Shown piece after piece: positions 14,915 to 24,134 of a stretch of DNA of 64,000 nt. The DNA is taken from contig NZ_SOAU01000001.1 in assembly GCF_004364865.1 (NCBI RefSeq), positions 3,132,001 to 3,196,000 of the forward strand, in the 5' to 3' direction. Made by a program: the position numbers and the translations under genes. Numbering within the stretch: position 1 is the stretch's first letter; every line of letters begins with the position of its first letter. The DNA is from Ilumatobacter fluminis (GTDB taxonomy: Bacteria; Actinomycetota; Acidimicrobiia; Acidimicrobiales; Ilumatobacteraceae). Under the pieces are notes generated by a model. It was not told the DNA's origin. It did no database searches and was given only the letters and a program-made list of their open reading frames with translations.

Positions 14915-17659
14915 ATGATCTTCGACGGCTACGTGCACCAGCTGCCCGACATCGATCCGACCGAAACCCAGGAGTGGCTGGACTCACTCGACGCCATCGT
15001 CGAGACACACGGCAAGACCCGTGCCCGCTTCCTCCTCTCGCAGCTGCTCAGCCGGGCCAACGCCAACGGCGTGAGCTTCCCGGCGACGGTGAGCACGCCG
15101 TACGTCAACACCATCCCGCGCGAGCAGGAACCCTGGTTCCCCGGCGACGAGCACATCGAGCGCCGCATCCGTGCCTTCATCCGGTGGAACGCGGCGATCA
15201 TGGTCGTCAAGGCCAACAAGGCCGCCGACGGCATCGGTGGCCACCTGTCGACGTTCGCCAGCTCGGCCTCGCTGTACGAGATCGGCTTCAACCACTTCTT
15301 CAAGGGCAAGGACGACAAGCCCGGCGACCACGTCTACTTCCAGGGCCACGCCGCCCCGGGTGTGTACGCACGCGCCTTCCTCGAGGGCCGCCTGACCGAG
15401 GACGACCTCGACCACTTCCGGCGTGAGATCGGTCGCGGCGGCCGCGGTCTCTCGTCGTACCCGCACCCGCGGCTGATGCCCGACTTCTGGGAGTTCCCGA
15501 CCGTGTCGATGGGCCTCGGCCCCATTACGGCGCTGTACCACGCACGCTTCAACCGGTACATGCAGAACCGCCAACTCGACGACACCAGCGACAGCCGCGT
15601 CTGGGCGTTCCTCGGTGACGGCGAGTGCGACGAGCCCGAGACGCTCGGCGCCATCTCGCTCGCGTCGCGCGAGCAGCTCGACAACCTCGTCTTCGTCGTC
15701 AACTGCAACCTCCAGCGCCTCGACGGCCCGGTGCGAGGCAACGGCAAGGTCATCCAGGAACTCGAAGCCGTGTTCCGCGGCGCCGGCTGGAACGTCATCA
15801 AGGTCATCTGGGGCTCCAAGTGGGACGAGCTGCTCGCCCAGGACAAGGACGGCGTCCTCCTCAACAAGATGAACACGACCGTCGACGGCGAGTACCAGCG
15901 GTACGCCGTCGAGAACGGCGACTACATCCGCGACAACTTCTTCGGCCCCGATCCGCGCCTGCGCCAGATGGTGTCGCACCTCGAAGACGACGAGCTCCGC
16001 AACCTGCCGCGCGGCGGCCACGACTACAAGAAGCTCTACGCGGCGTACAAGGCCGCGATGGAGAACCTGGGCAGCGGCCGCCCGACGGTGATCCTGGCCA
16101 AGACCGTCAAGGGCTGGACCCTCGGCGAGGGCTTCGAGGGTCGCAACGCGACGCACCAGATCAAGAAGATGACCAAGCAGCAGATCCTCGATCTGCGCGA
16201 GCGCCTGCACCTCCAGGACGAGATCCCCGAAGACCTCATCCAGGCCGACAACCCGCCGTACTTCCGGCCGTCGGAAGACTCGATCGAGTACCAGTACATG
16301 ATGGAGCGCCGCAAGGCGCTCGGCGGGTCGATCCCGAAGCGCACCACCCACGCCCGGCGTCCCCTGTCGATGCCGGTCGACGCCACGTTCGCCGAGATGC
16401 GCGGCGGATCGGGCGAGCAGGCCGTGTCGACCACGATGGGCTTCACCCGACTCCTCCGCAGCCTGTGCCGCGACCCGGAGATGGGCAAGCGCGTCGTCCC
16501 GATCATCCCCGACGAGGGCCGCACGTTCGGCATGGACTCGCTGTTCAAGGAACTCGAGATCTACGCCAGCCAGGGCCAGAAGTACGAGCCGGTCGACCAC
16601 GACCTGCTGCTGTCGTACACGGAAGACTCCGACGGCCAGATCCTCGAAGAAGGCATCACCGAGGCCGGCTCGATGTCGAGCTTCATCGCCGCCGCGACGT
16701 CGTACGCCACCCGCAACGTGCCGATGCTGCCGTTCTACACCTTCTATTCGATGTTCGGCTTCCAGCGCATCGGCGACCTGATCTGGCAGGCGGCCGACAT
16801 CCGCGCCCGCGGCTTCATGATGGGTGCGACCGCCGGCCGTACCACGCTGCTCGGCGAGGGACTGCAGCACCAGGACGGCCACAGCCTCGTGCTGGCCTCC
16901 ACCGTGCCGGCCGTGCAGGCCTACGACCCCGCGTTCGCCTACGAGGTGGGTGCGATCGTCAAGGCCGGCATCGAGCGGATGTACGGCAAGGACTCACGAG
17001 AGAACGGCGGCGAACTCGACCCCGACGTGATGTACTACATCACCCTCTACAACGAGAACTACCCGATGCCGGCCCTGCCCGAGGGTCGTGAAGAGGAGTT
17101 CGAGGCGGGCGCCGTCCGCGGCCTCTACAAGTGGGCCGACGCGCCCGAGGGGCCGAACAAGCGGGCCACCATCTTGTTCTCGGGCATCTCGCACGCCGCA
17201 GCGCGCGAGGCGGCCGACGAGTTGGCCGAGCACTACGACGTCGCGGCCGAGCTCTGGTCGGCCACGTCGTACAAGAAGCTGCGCGAGGACGCACTCGCCG
17301 TCGAACGCACCAACCGACTGCACCCGTCTCGCGACGCGGAGCTCCCGCTCGTCACCCAGCTGCTCGGCGAGTCGGCAGGTCCGATCACCGCGGTGTCCGA
17401 CTTCATGACGGCGGTGCCGGAACAGATCGCCCGGTTCGCTCCGGAGGGGCGCCCGTTCCACGTGCTCGGCACCGACGGCATGGGCCGCTCCGACACGCGC
17501 GAGGCGCTGCGCCGCCACTTCGAGATCGACACCGGCAACGTCGTCGTCACCGTGCTCACCGGGCTCCTCGAGGCCGGCGAGGTCGACGCCTCGGTCGTGC
17601 AGGACGCGATCGAGCGCTACGACATCGACCCCGACGCCGTCGACCCCTACATCGTCTGA
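14915..17659 (+). CDS. aceE: pyruvate dehydrogenase E1 component, homodimeric type
   Basis: Thiamine-diphosphate enzyme that decarboxylates pyruvate and reductively acetylates the lipoyl group of E2, feeding acetyl-CoA to central metabolism. About 914 aa, normal for single-chain AceE. Visible landmarks: the N-terminal [40 protein letters not shown], the ThDP/Mg motif [12 protein letters not shown] ending in NCN (about residues 232-268), [13 protein letters not shown], and the C-terminal half with [15 protein letters not shown] and [16 protein letters not shown] at 14915 is preceded by a GATGAT hexamer at 7 nt; ATGs at 14903 and 14906 are in frame. E2 and E3 genes are not adjacent, as is common in actinobacteria. 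A terminator follows. Confidence 0.95.
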   Translation: MIFDGYVHQLPDIDPTETQEWLDSLDAIVETHGKTRARFLLSQLLSRANANGVSFPATVSTPYVNTIPREQEPWFPGDEHIERRIRAFIRWNAAIMVVKANKAADGIGGHLSTFASSASLYEIGFNHFFKGKDDKPGDHVYFQGHAAPGVYARAFLEGRLTEDDLDHFRREIGRGGRGLSSYPHPRLMPDFWEFPTVSMGLGPITALYHARFNRYMQNRQLDDTSDSRVWAFLGDGECDEPETLGAISLASREQLDNLVFVVNCNLQRLDGPVRGNGKVIQELEAVFRGAGWNVIKVIWGSKWDELLAQDKDGVLLNKMNTTVDGEYQRYAVENGDYIRDNFFGPDPRLRQMVSHLEDDELRNLPRGGHDYKKLYAAYKAAMENLGSGRPTVILAKTVKGWTLGEGFEGRNATHQIKKMTKQQILDLRERLHLQDEIPEDLIQADNPPYFRPSEDSIEYQYMMERRKALGGSIPKRTTHARRPLSMPVDATFAEMRGGSGEQAVSTTMGFTRLLRSLCRDPEMGKRVVPIIPDEGRTFGMDSLFKELEIYASQGQKYEPVDHDLLLSYTEDSDGQILEEGITEAGSMSSFIAAATSYATRNVPMLPFYTFYSMFGFQRIGDLIWQAADIRARGFMMGATAGRTTLLGEGLQHQDGHSLVLASTVPAVQAYDPAFAYEVGAIVKAGIERMYGKDSRENGGELDPDVMYYITLYNENYPMPALPEGREEEFEAGAVRGLYKWADAPEGPNKRATILFSGISHAAAREAADELAEHYDVAAELWSATSYKKLREDALAVERTNRLHPSRDAELPLVTQLLGESAGPITAVSDFMTAVPEQIARFAPEGRPFHVLGTDGMGRSDTREALRRHFEIDTGNVVVTVLTGLLEAGEVDASVVQDAIERYDIDPDAVDPYIV

Positions 17660-17667
17660 CCGAACCA

Positions 17668-17688
17668 AAGGGGGTCGGAGACCCCTTT
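17668..17688 (+). terminator. Rho-independent-like terminator after aceE
   Basis: A 9-bp stem (AAGGGGGTC with GACCCCTTT, one G-U pair) closes a GGA loop, begins 8 nt after the aceE stop and ends in TTT followed by CGTCGTT. The T-run is short. Confidence 0.65.
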
Positions 17689-17725
17689 CGTCGTTAATCC
17701 GGCCGATCGGCGGGGGCGCAACGCC

Positions 17726-17731
17726 TACGGT
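17726..17731 (+). promoter_or_regulatory. putative -10 (TACGGT) for the lipoprotein gene
   Basis: TACGGT lies 6 nt before the ATG at 17738, downstream of the aceE terminator, so transcription probably restarts here. Confidence 0.45.
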
Positions 17732-17737
17732 CGTGCC

Positions 17738-19003
17738 ATGGCGGTTGCACGTGTTCTGATCGGTTCGTCCCTGCTCGTCGCTGTGGCGGCCTGCGGTGGA
17801 GGTGACGACGCTTCGAGCGAGGTGACGGCGGCGACCGCCGACACGACCGACACGAGCGACACGAGCGACACGAGCGACTCGACGGACGCCACGGCCACGA
17901 CGGCGCCGCCGACCACCGCCACACCCGAGACCGCACCGTCGAACACCGCACCGTCGACCACCGAGCCCCCGGCGCCCACCACGATGCCGGCACCGGAGCC
18001 GATCGAGTTCGACCTGGCGGCCCTGCCGACCCTCGTCGAACAGATCGGCGACCTCTCGTCGGTCGACCCGCTGGCGTTCGCCGTCGAACTCGGCTTCCCG
18101 CTCGAGATCGGCGTGCCCGACGGTTCGGTCCTGTACCGCGTCGACCACACGGTCACTGCACGACAGACCGACGATGCCGAGTTCAACGACGTCGGCACCG
18201 AGTACACCGTCATCGCGCCCGACGGCGAGATCCCCGACGTCGACATCGATCTCGACGACAACGGCCCCGGATCGGTCCAGATCATCGAGATCTGGGATCC
18301 GATCATGGCCGACCTCGGGTACGAGCGGAAGAACAGCACCACGTCCGACCCGGGCGATCCCGGTGGTCCGAACACCGTGAACCACGTCTACGTGCCGACC
18401 GAAACCGCCGCTGCCGACGTCAACGGCAACCCCGCCGAGATCGACAGCGTCTTCGTCTGGGGCGACGAGGACGTCACCGGGGCGTCGTACCGCAGTGACG
18501 CGCCGCCGCTGCAGGGCGGCTACCGCATCGATCTGTCGGCCGAGGTGTCGCCCGGCATCGTCCCCGTCCCGATCCTCGACTCGCTCATCGGCGCGATGCC
18601 GGTCCCCGACGATGCGAGCTTCGCCGACGCCAGCCTGCGTCTCATCGAGCGGTCGCCCGATTCGTTCGACGCCGACAAGGGCCTCAACTACATCGAGATC
18701 ATGCTCGAGTGGACGGCCGCCCCGGGCGTGACGCCCGATCAACTGGCGGCGTTCTACTCCGAGGCCGAGTTCGACGGCGACGTCCTGATCGCCGCCGAGG
18801 TGCCGCTGTCGAGCGACGGACCGTACCGGCCCGCCGAGGTGTCGAAATACGGGGACACCGACTACCGGGTCCCCGTGCTGCTGCTGCAGCGCTACGGCGG
18901 CCAGATCAGCCTGTCGGAGGCGTACGACGAGGGCGATCCCGCCGAGATCTCGTATCGGGTCACCCTCAACCCGACCGACACCGAACTCGCCCCGCCCGAG
19001 TGA
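17738..19003 (+). CDS. lipoprotein of unknown function
   Basis: A 421-aa protein with a type II signal peptide: lipobox VAAC with the lipidated Cys at residue 19. A low-complexity linker of Asp/Thr/Ser then Thr/Pro/Ala (about 24-86, with DTSDTSDTSD) would hold the folded domain away from the membrane. The folded part (about 88-421) is acidic, contains two segments starting with a (F/Y)RVD-type strand, and has no motif I recognise. It stands alone between the aceE terminator and the flavin reductase gene. Confidence 0.75.
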   Translation: MAVARVLIGSSLLVAVAACGGGDDASSEVTAATADTTDTSDTSDTSDSTDATATTAPPTTATPETAPSNTAPSTTEPPAPTTMPAPEPIEFDLAALPTLVEQIGDLSSVDPLAFAVELGFPLEIGVPDGSVLYRVDHTVTARQTDDAEFNDVGTEYTVIAPDGEIPDVDIDLDDNGPGSVQIIEIWDPIMADLGYERKNSTTSDPGDPGGPNTVNHVYVPTETAAADVNGNPAEIDSVFVWGDEDVTGASYRSDAPPLQGGYRIDLSAEVSPGIVPVPILDSLIGAMPVPDDASFADASLRLIERSPDSFDADKGLNYIEIMLEWTAAPGVTPDQLAAFYSEAEFDGDVLIAAEVPLSSDGPYRPAEVSKYGDTDYRVPVLLLQRYGGQISLSEAYDEGDPAEISYRVTLNPTDTELAPPE

Positions 19004-19023
19004 CCGATCCGGGTCGCGTGCGC

Positions 19024-19029
19024 CAGTAT
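19024..19029 (+). promoter_or_regulatory. putative -10 (CAGTAT) for the flavin reductase gene
   Basis: CAGTAT sits 6 nt before the ATG at 19036; the first base departs from TANNNT, so this call is weaker. Confidence 0.3.
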
Positions 19030-19035
19030 GGGCGC

Positions 19036-19545
19036 ATGCCACTCGACGACGAACTCCTCAACCGAGTCACCTGGAAGATCCCGAACGCGCTCGCGCTCGT
19101 CGGGTCGCGCAGCGGCGACGAACGCAACGGCATGACGACGAGCTGGATCACCCAGCTCTCGATGGAACCCGTCCTGATCGGGATCGGCGTCGACAACTCG
19201 GCCGTCACCCATCGGCTGATCAGCGAGGGCGGCTGCTTCACCGTCAACTTCTGGGACGCCGACGACACCCGGGTCTTCGTCAAGTTCTCCAAGCCGGCCT
19301 CGTACGACGACGCCGAGGGCACCCTGAACGGACGCGCGGTGCGGGAGGCCACGACGGGAGCGCCCGTATTCGACGAGGCGATCGCCTGGGTCGACTGCGA
19401 GGTGCGTCAGGCGCACGACCTCGGCACCCACACCCTGTTCATCGGCGAGGTGGTCGACGCTGCGATCGACGACGACGACGCACGTCCGGCGTCGATGAGC
19501 GACACCCGGATGAAGTACGGCGGCGTGAAGCGCGGCGGCCACTGA
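19036..19545 (+). CDS. flavin reductase-like (FMN-binding split-barrel) protein
   Basis: A 169-aa protein of the flavin reductase-like / DIM6-NTAB class, which binds FMN or FAD and passes electrons from NAD(P)H to a partner. Family traits: ALALVGSRSGDERNGMTTSW (flavin contact region, about 19-38), PVLIGIGVDNSAVTHRLI, GGCFTVNFWD, a conserved Cys in WVDCEVRQ, and HTLFIGEVVDA at the end of the barrel. The C-terminal KYGG is also usual in this class. The partner oxygenase is not nearby. It ends 7 nt before the next gene and is probably co-transcribed with it. Confidence 0.85.
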   Translation: MPLDDELLNRVTWKIPNALALVGSRSGDERNGMTTSWITQLSMEPVLIGIGVDNSAVTHRLISEGGCFTVNFWDADDTRVFVKFSKPASYDDAEGTLNGRAVREATTGAPVFDEAIAWVDCEVRQAHDLGTHTLFIGEVVDAAIDDDDARPASMSDTRMKYGGVKRGGH

Positions 19546-19552
19546 CCGCCTC

Positions 19553-20146
19553 GTGATGCCCGGCGACCTGTACATCACCGGCGACGCCGCCGCCGACGCC
19601 CTTCTCAACGACGACTTCGACGCGCTGATGATCGGCATGCTGCTCGACCAGCAGGTGCCGCTCGAATGGGCGTTCAAGGGCCCTTTCACGCTTCGCGCAC
19701 GCCTCGGACACCTCGAACCGGAGACGATCGCTGCGCTCGACGAGGACGAGTTCGTCACCGTCTGCTGCGAGAAGCCGGCGATCCACCGGTTCCCGGCCTC
19801 GATGGGCAAGCGCATCCGTTCGCTCTGCGCCGCACTCACCGACGAGTGGGACGGTCACGCCGCGTCGCTCTGGGCCGACGGGTGCGACGCAGCGACGCTG
19901 TCGAAGCGCTTGCGTGCGCTCCCCGGGTTCGGGCCGGAGAAGACGAAGATCTTCATCGCCCTGCTCGCCAAACGGTTCGCCGTCCGTCCCGACGGCTGGG
20001 AGCGGGCGGCCGGCGTGTTCAGCGACGACGAACCCCGCACGATCGCCGACTGCGCCGACGAGGCCTCGCTCGCGGCGGTCCGGGCCTGGAAGGCGGCCCA
20101 GAAGGCCGCCGGCAAGGACAAGCAGGGACGGCCGACGTCAGCCTGA
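19553..20146 (+). CDS. HhH-GPD-type base-excision repair protein
   Basis: A 197-aa protein related to HhH-GPD DNA glycosylases of the short actinobacterial type. It starts MPGDLYITGDAAADALL, has DQQVPLEWAFKGPF (a glycosylase substrate-pocket segment), and a helix-hairpin-helix LRALPGFGPEKTKIFIALL (about 121-139) followed by the G/P/D region RPDGWERAAG, where the usual catalytic Asp would be. No [4Fe-4S] Cys cluster is seen. The C-terminus is Lys/Ala-rich. The start is GTG 19553 or ATG 19556, 7-10 nt after the previous stop. The last 9 nt overlap the convergent glycosyltransferase gene. Confidence 0.82.
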   Translation: MMPGDLYITGDAAADALLNDDFDALMIGMLLDQQVPLEWAFKGPFTLRARLGHLEPETIAALDEDEFVTVCCEKPAIHRFPASMGKRIRSLCAALTDEWDGHAASLWADGCDAATLSKRLRALPGFGPEKTKIFIALLAKRFAVRPDGWERAAGVFSDDEPRTIADCADEASLAAVRAWKAAQKAAGKDKQGRPTSA

Positions 20147-20989
20147 ACGACGACGGCGCTCCCACAAGCGCACTGGTGCGCCGGCGAACCCGGCCAGCAT
20201 CGCCTTGGCGTGGACAACCTTCGGGTCGTGCCGGAGCCGCCTCACCGACAACCACTTCGCACGCACGATCGTGCCGCGATCACCGTTGCGGAACGTGCAC
20301 CAGAGCCGGTTCCGCTCCTGGAGGTACAGAGTGCGGTCGGGCGAGGCCGACGTGGTGGCGGAACCGATGTGATCGACCACCGACTCCGGCACGCACCGGT
20401 ACCGCCACCCGAGCACGCCGCCACGGGCCGACAGATCGACGTCCTCGTAGTAGAGGAAGTAACGCTCGTCGAAGCCGCCGGTCGCATCGAGGAACGTCCG
20501 CCGGAACAGCACTGCGCCCCCGGTGAACGCCTCGATCTCGAACGGGTCGGGCGTTCGATCGGGCTCTCCGTAGGCGATGTCGTGTCCGGCCCCGCAGTCG
20601 TCGATCTGCACGCCGAGGCTGTTGATGGTCGCCGGTTCGCGATCGGCGAACAGCAGCTTGGGTTGCACCGCACCGAGCCGGTCGTCGGCGTCGAGGGCGT
20701 CGACGAGCGGCGCGAGCCACGACGAACGGACGATCACGTCGTCGTTGAGCAACGCGATCCGGTCGGCGCCCATCGAGGTGGCGAGCGAGAACCCCTCGTT
20801 GGCCGCCGCACCGTACCCGCGGTTGTCGGTGCGGATCACGTCGACAGCGTCGCGATCGCCGATCGCTGCGGCGCCGCCGTTGTCGACGACGATCACACGG
20901 TCGAGCGCACCGTCTTCGACGAGGGCGTCGAGGCACCGGGTGAGCTGCGCGGCAGGAGCCGCATGCGTCACGACGACCCCGATGATCAC
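20138..20989 (-). CDS. GT2-family glycosyltransferase (rhamnosyltransferase-like)
   Basis: A 283-aa GT-A fold enzyme that probably adds one sugar from an NDP donor to a lipid- or glycan-linked acceptor. It shows IIGVVVTHAAPAAQL at the start, VIVVDNGG (about 37-44), NRGYGAAANEGF, the metal-site region LLNDDVIV (about 80-87), FTGGAVLFRR and GGFDERYFLYYEDVDLSARG (about 157-176), the usual acceptor-side signature. The tail ERNRLWCTFRNG followed by a basic stretch suggests membrane association. GTG at 20989 is chosen by its TACCGT box; the longer frame would overlap the galE promoter. Confidence 0.88.
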   Translation of the reverse strand: MIIGVVVTHAAPAAQLTRCLDALVEDGALDRVIVVDNGGAAAIGDRDAVDVIRTDNRGYGAAANEGFSLATSMGADRIALLNDDVIVRSSWLAPLVDALDADDRLGAVQPKLLFADREPATINSLGVQIDDCGAGHDIAYGEPDRTPDPFEIEAFTGGAVLFRRTFLDATGGFDERYFLYYEDVDLSARGGVLGWRYRCVPESVVDHIGSATTSASPDRTLYLQERNRLWCTFRNGDRGTIVRAKWLSVRRLRHDPKVVHAKAMLAGFAGAPVRLWERRRRSG

Positions 20990-20996
20990 GGCCCGA

Positions 20997-21002
20997 ACGG
21001 TA
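20997..21002 (-). promoter_or_regulatory. putative -10 (TACCGT) overlapping the galE -10
   Basis: TACCGT lies 7 nt before the GTG at 20989. It shares bases 21001-21002 with the opposite-strand TACAGT. Confidence 0.45.
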
Positions 21003-21006
21003 CAGT
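21001..21006 (+). promoter_or_regulatory. putative -10 (TACAGT) for galE
   Basis: TACAGT lies 8 nt before the GTG at 21015. Confidence 0.45.
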
Positions 21007-21014
21007 CACCCCCT

Positions 21015-22007
21015 GTGACATCCTCCATCCTGGTCACCGGCGGCGCCGGTTACATCGGTTCGCACACGGTCCGAGCACTGCGAGAGGCCGGCCGACGCGT
21101 CGTGGCCTACGACACGCTCGAACTCGGCAACGCCGAGGCCGTCGGCGACACTCCCCTGGTGGTCGGCGACATCGCCGACCACGACCTCGTCCTCCGCACC
21201 TGCCGCGAGCACGACGTCGACTCGATCGTCCACTTCGCCGCCTACAAGAACGTGGGCGAGTCGATGGCCGACCCGGGCAAGTACTTCCGCAACAACGTCG
21301 ACGGCACGGTCCGCCTGCTCGACGCGGCGCTCGCCGCCGACGTGCGCCAGATCGTCTTCTCGTCGTCGTGCTCGGTGTACGGCACGCCGGCCGTCGTCCC
21401 CGTCGACGAGCAGCAACCGATCCACCCCGAGTCGGTCTACGCCGACACCAAGGCGATAGTCGAACGGGTCCTGCACTGGTACGGCGTCGTCCACGGCGTC
21501 CGCAGTGTCAGCCTCCGGTACTTCAACGCGGCGGGCGCCAGCTTCGACGCGACGATCGGCGAGGACTGGACGTACGCGCTCAACCTGATCCCCGTGGCCA
21601 TCCGCGCCCTGCTGACCGGCGACCAGGAGCTGCAGGTGTTCGGTGACGACTACCCCACACCGGACGGCACCTGCATCCGCGACTACATCCACGTCGACGA
21701 CCTCGCCGCTGCGCACGTCGCTGCCCTCGGCTACCTCGCCGGCGGGGGTGACACCACCGCCGTGAACGTCGGCACCGGCAACGGATCGTCGGTGCTCGAG
21801 GTGCTCGGAGCGATCGAGCGGGTGGCCGGGCAGCCGGTGCCGCACCGGATCGTCCCCCGTCGCGCCGGCGACCCGGTGTCGACGTTCAGTGACACGACGC
21901 GTTCGAACGCACTGCTCGGTTGGAACGCTCGGCACGGCCTCGACGAGATCATCGAGACGGCGTTCCGCTGGCACACGACGCAGCTCGAGGCCACCCCGTC
22001 CGCCTGA
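21015..22007 (+). CDS. galE: UDP-glucose 4-epimerase
   Basis: Interconverts UDP-glucose and UDP-galactose (or the N-acetyl forms), supplying donors for the surrounding transferases. The 330-aa extended SDR has ILVTGGAGYIGSHTV (NAD site, residues 5-19), FAAYKNVGESM, SSSCSVYG and catalytic YADTK (Tyr near 142), then SLRYFNAAGA and DYPTPDGTCIRDYIHVDDL, all diagnostic of GalE. It is followed by a methyltransferase gene 18 nt downstream, so the two are probably one transcript reading away from the large minus-strand glycosyltransferase run. Confidence 0.95.
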   Translation: MTSSILVTGGAGYIGSHTVRALREAGRRVVAYDTLELGNAEAVGDTPLVVGDIADHDLVLRTCREHDVDSIVHFAAYKNVGESMADPGKYFRNNVDGTVRLLDAALAADVRQIVFSSSCSVYGTPAVVPVDEQQPIHPESVYADTKAIVERVLHWYGVVHGVRSVSLRYFNAAGASFDATIGEDWTYALNLIPVAIRALLTGDQELQVFGDDYPTPDGTCIRDYIHVDDLAAAHVAALGYLAGGGDTTAVNVGTGNGSSVLEVLGAIERVAGQPVPHRIVPRRAGDPVSTFSDTTRSNALLGWNARHGLDEIIETAFRWHTTQLEATPSA

Positions 22008-22025
22008 CCTCGGTTCGACCCCGCC

Positions 22026-22907
22026 ATGACGTACGACCGCTACCACACGACCTTCGGACCCGACACCACGAACCATCCACACAAGTACGCGATCGACATG
22101 ATCGGGACCGATCGATCGGTCCTCGAACTCGGGTGTTGGAACGGTCACGTCAGCGGAGCACTCGTCGCGGCCGGCAACCGGGTCGTCGGGGTCGATATCG
22201 ATGCCGACGAGTTGGCGTCGAACCCGCACATCGAACGTGGCCACGTCGTCGACCTCGACGTGCAGCGACTCAGCGAGATCGAACACGAGCGGTTCGACGT
22301 CGTCATGCTCGGCGACGTTCTCGAGCACCTCCGTCGCCCCGACGAGGTGCTCCGCGATCTCACCGGCCTGTTGAACGACGGCGGCCGGTTCGTGATCTCG
22401 GTCCCGAACGTGTCGCACGTCGACGTCCGGCTGCACCTCTTGAGCGGCCGATGGGACTATCAGGACGTCGGCCTCCTCGACCGGACCCACCTGCGCTGGT
22501 TCACCCGAGCGGGCCTGCGGTCGCTGCTCGACGACGCCGGTCTCACCGCCACCCGCGTCGAGACCGTCCGTCACCCGATGGGCGCCAGCCAACTGCCGCT
22601 CGACGACGCGTACCCGGCCGATGCCCTCCGCTACGTCGATGCCGACCCCGACTCGTCCGTGTACCAGTTCGTCGTGGAGGCGGTGCCGGGAGACGGTGCG
22701 GGCGCACTCGGTACGGTCGAGCACGAGCCGATCGATTTCGCCGGCGAGCAGCGTGTCCGTGACGAGCAGTTGGCGGCGCTGCACGAGACCAACGACGCGC
22801 TCCGCCACGCGAACGAGTCGCTGACCAGCGAGATCGACGCGCTGAAGCGATCTCGGGCCGTGCGACTGTCGTCGTCGCTGCGACGGCTCCTCCGACGCGG
22901 CGGCTGA
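22026..22907 (+). CDS. class I SAM-dependent methyltransferase with C-terminal coiled coil
   Basis: A 293-aa protein. Residues 1-~215 form a Rossmann methyltransferase: motif I VLELGCWNGHV (about 31-41), acidic VVGVDID, DVVMLGDVLEHLRRP (motif IV region, about 94-108) and GGRFVISVPNVSH, the pattern of sugar, cap or lipid methyltransferases in polysaccharide loci. Residues about 238-280 form a coiled coil (ESLTSEIDALKRSRAV) ending in a basic amphipathic segment LSSSLRRLLRRGG, a tail style shared with other proteins of this locus. It may methylate a sugar residue or cap a chain. Its stop lies 1 nt from the stop of the convergent gene. Confidence 0.85.
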   Translation: MTYDRYHTTFGPDTTNHPHKYAIDMIGTDRSVLELGCWNGHVSGALVAAGNRVVGVDIDADELASNPHIERGHVVDLDVQRLSEIEHERFDVVMLGDVLEHLRRPDEVLRDLTGLLNDGGRFVISVPNVSHVDVRLHLLSGRWDYQDVGLLDRTHLRWFTRAGLRSLLDDAGLTATRVETVRHPMGASQLPLDDAYPADALRYVDADPDSSVYQFVVEAVPGDGAGALGTVEHEPIDFAGEQRVRDEQLAALHETNDALRHANESLTSEIDALKRSRAVRLSSSLRRLLRRGG

Positions 22908-22908
22908 G

Positions 22909-23712
22909 CTATTCGGTGGGGCGACCGGCGAGCAGATCGGCCCACCGTTCGACGAACACCGACCGCTGCCGTGACACGTCGGGCACCGCCTCGGTCCAGC
23001 CGGACGACAGCTCCGAGTGGGCGGCATGCACCACTTGCACGTCGTGGACGAGATGGATCGTCCGGCCACGCTGCCTGGCCCGCAACACGAAGTCGACGTC
23101 TTCGTAGTACGCCGGGTGGTACGCCTCGTCGAAGCCGTCGAGCTCGTCGAACAACGCCTTCGGCAACAGCCAGCACGCCGCCGAGCAGTAGTCGTACCCG
23201 TCGTCGGTCGGCTGTTCGACCGCCCGGGTCGAACCGTCGGCGAGGAGTCGGAAGCCGAACTCCTGCACGGTGCCGTCGGGCCACAGCATGGCCGGCGCCA
23301 CGATGTCGCCGTCGTGACGACGCGCCGCATCGACGAGGCGGCGCAGGTCGCCCGGTCGGAGGAAGACGTCGGGGTTGAGCAGGCACACGAGCGGGGCGCG
23401 AGCGATCGACACGCCTCGGTCGTTGCCCCCGCCGAAGCCGAGGTTCTCCGACGCCCGGACGAGTCGGACACCGTCGGTCGCCAGCGCGATGCGGTCGCCG
23501 GCCCACGTGCCGCGGATCGGGTGCGGATTGTCGACGACGATCACCTCGGCGTCGAGGTCGTCGCCTTCGAGGGCACTGGCCAGGTCGGTCACCGTGCGTT
23601 CGAGCACGTGTCCGGTGCCGTACGTGACGATCACGACCGACAGCTCGGGCGTGTCGGTCCAGGCGAACGTCGCCCGCGGCGCAGGCGATGCCGTGAGCGA
23701 GACCGCCGTCAT
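22909..23712 (-). CDS. GT2-family glycosyltransferase
   Basis: A 267-aa GT-A enzyme: LSVVIVTYGTGHVLERTV (about 25-42), EVIVVDNPHP, ASENLGFGGGNDRGV, then LLNPDVFLRPG (metal site, N-P-D in place of D-x-D) and GFDEAYHPAYYEDVDFVLRA. Sugar and acceptor are unknown. It is the last gene of a long minus-strand series (36.6 to 22.9 kb). Its ATG overlaps by one base the stop of the small coiled-coil gene upstream (TGATG), so the two are almost certainly coupled. Confidence 0.88.
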   Translation of the reverse strand: MTAVSLTASPAPRATFAWTDTPELSVVIVTYGTGHVLERTVTDLASALEGDDLDAEVIVVDNPHPIRGTWAGDRIALATDGVRLVRASENLGFGGGNDRGVSIARAPLVCLLNPDVFLRPGDLRRLVDAARRHDGDIVAPAMLWPDGTVQEFGFRLLADGSTRAVEQPTDDGYDYCSAACWLLPKALFDELDGFDEAYHPAYYEDVDFVLRARQRGRTIHLVHDVQVVHAAHSELSSGWTEAVPDVSRQRSVFVERWADLLAGRPTE

Positions 23713-24029
23713 CAACCGGCCGCCGGGTCGGGCCGCTCGGACGAGGCGGCGACGACGGCGAGCAGCTGATCGTTGGTCGCTCGCAACTCGAGCACCATCT
23801 GCGACATCTCGTCGACCCGTGACGTCAGGGTGGCGATCTGAGCCGAGAGTTCGGCGACCTGGGCGGTGTGCGCCTGATCGACCCGGGTGATGGCGTCGAC
23901 GACCTCGTCGCGTCGCTCCCCCGCCTGCTGCCGGACCTCGTGGGTCACGGTGTCGACCCGCCGGTCGGCGAACCCGCGCACGGGAGCGGTCAGGCCCCGC
24001 AACGCCCTGGAGATCGGATTCCGCTTCAC
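23712..24029 (-). CDS. small coiled-coil protein coupled to a glycosyltransferase
   Basis: A 105-aa protein without a known domain. A basic N-terminus (MKRNPISRALRGLTAPVRGF) of amphipathic character is followed by a heptad-rich helix (about 25-95, with VAELSAQIATLTSRVDEM). No signal peptide or membrane helix. The stop overlaps the next gene's ATG. Two other small coiled-coil genes in this window (33844-34062, 43593-43910) sit in the same relation to a glycosyltransferase, so a scaffolding or membrane-docking role is an inference from arrangement only. Confidence 0.72.
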   Translation of the reverse strand: MKRNPISRALRGLTAPVRGFADRRVDTVTHEVRQQAGERRDEVVDAITRVDQAHTAQVAELSAQIATLTSRVDEMSQMVLELRATNDQLLAVVAASSERPDPAAG

Positions 24030-24134
24030 GTCGTCGAGAGCCTAGTGGCACCGGGTCGGGTGTCACAGGGAACGGCGACGGAGTCGACGTTTCCGGAGAT
24101 CACCCGACTCCGGTGGCACGGGTGCGCGTCCGGG

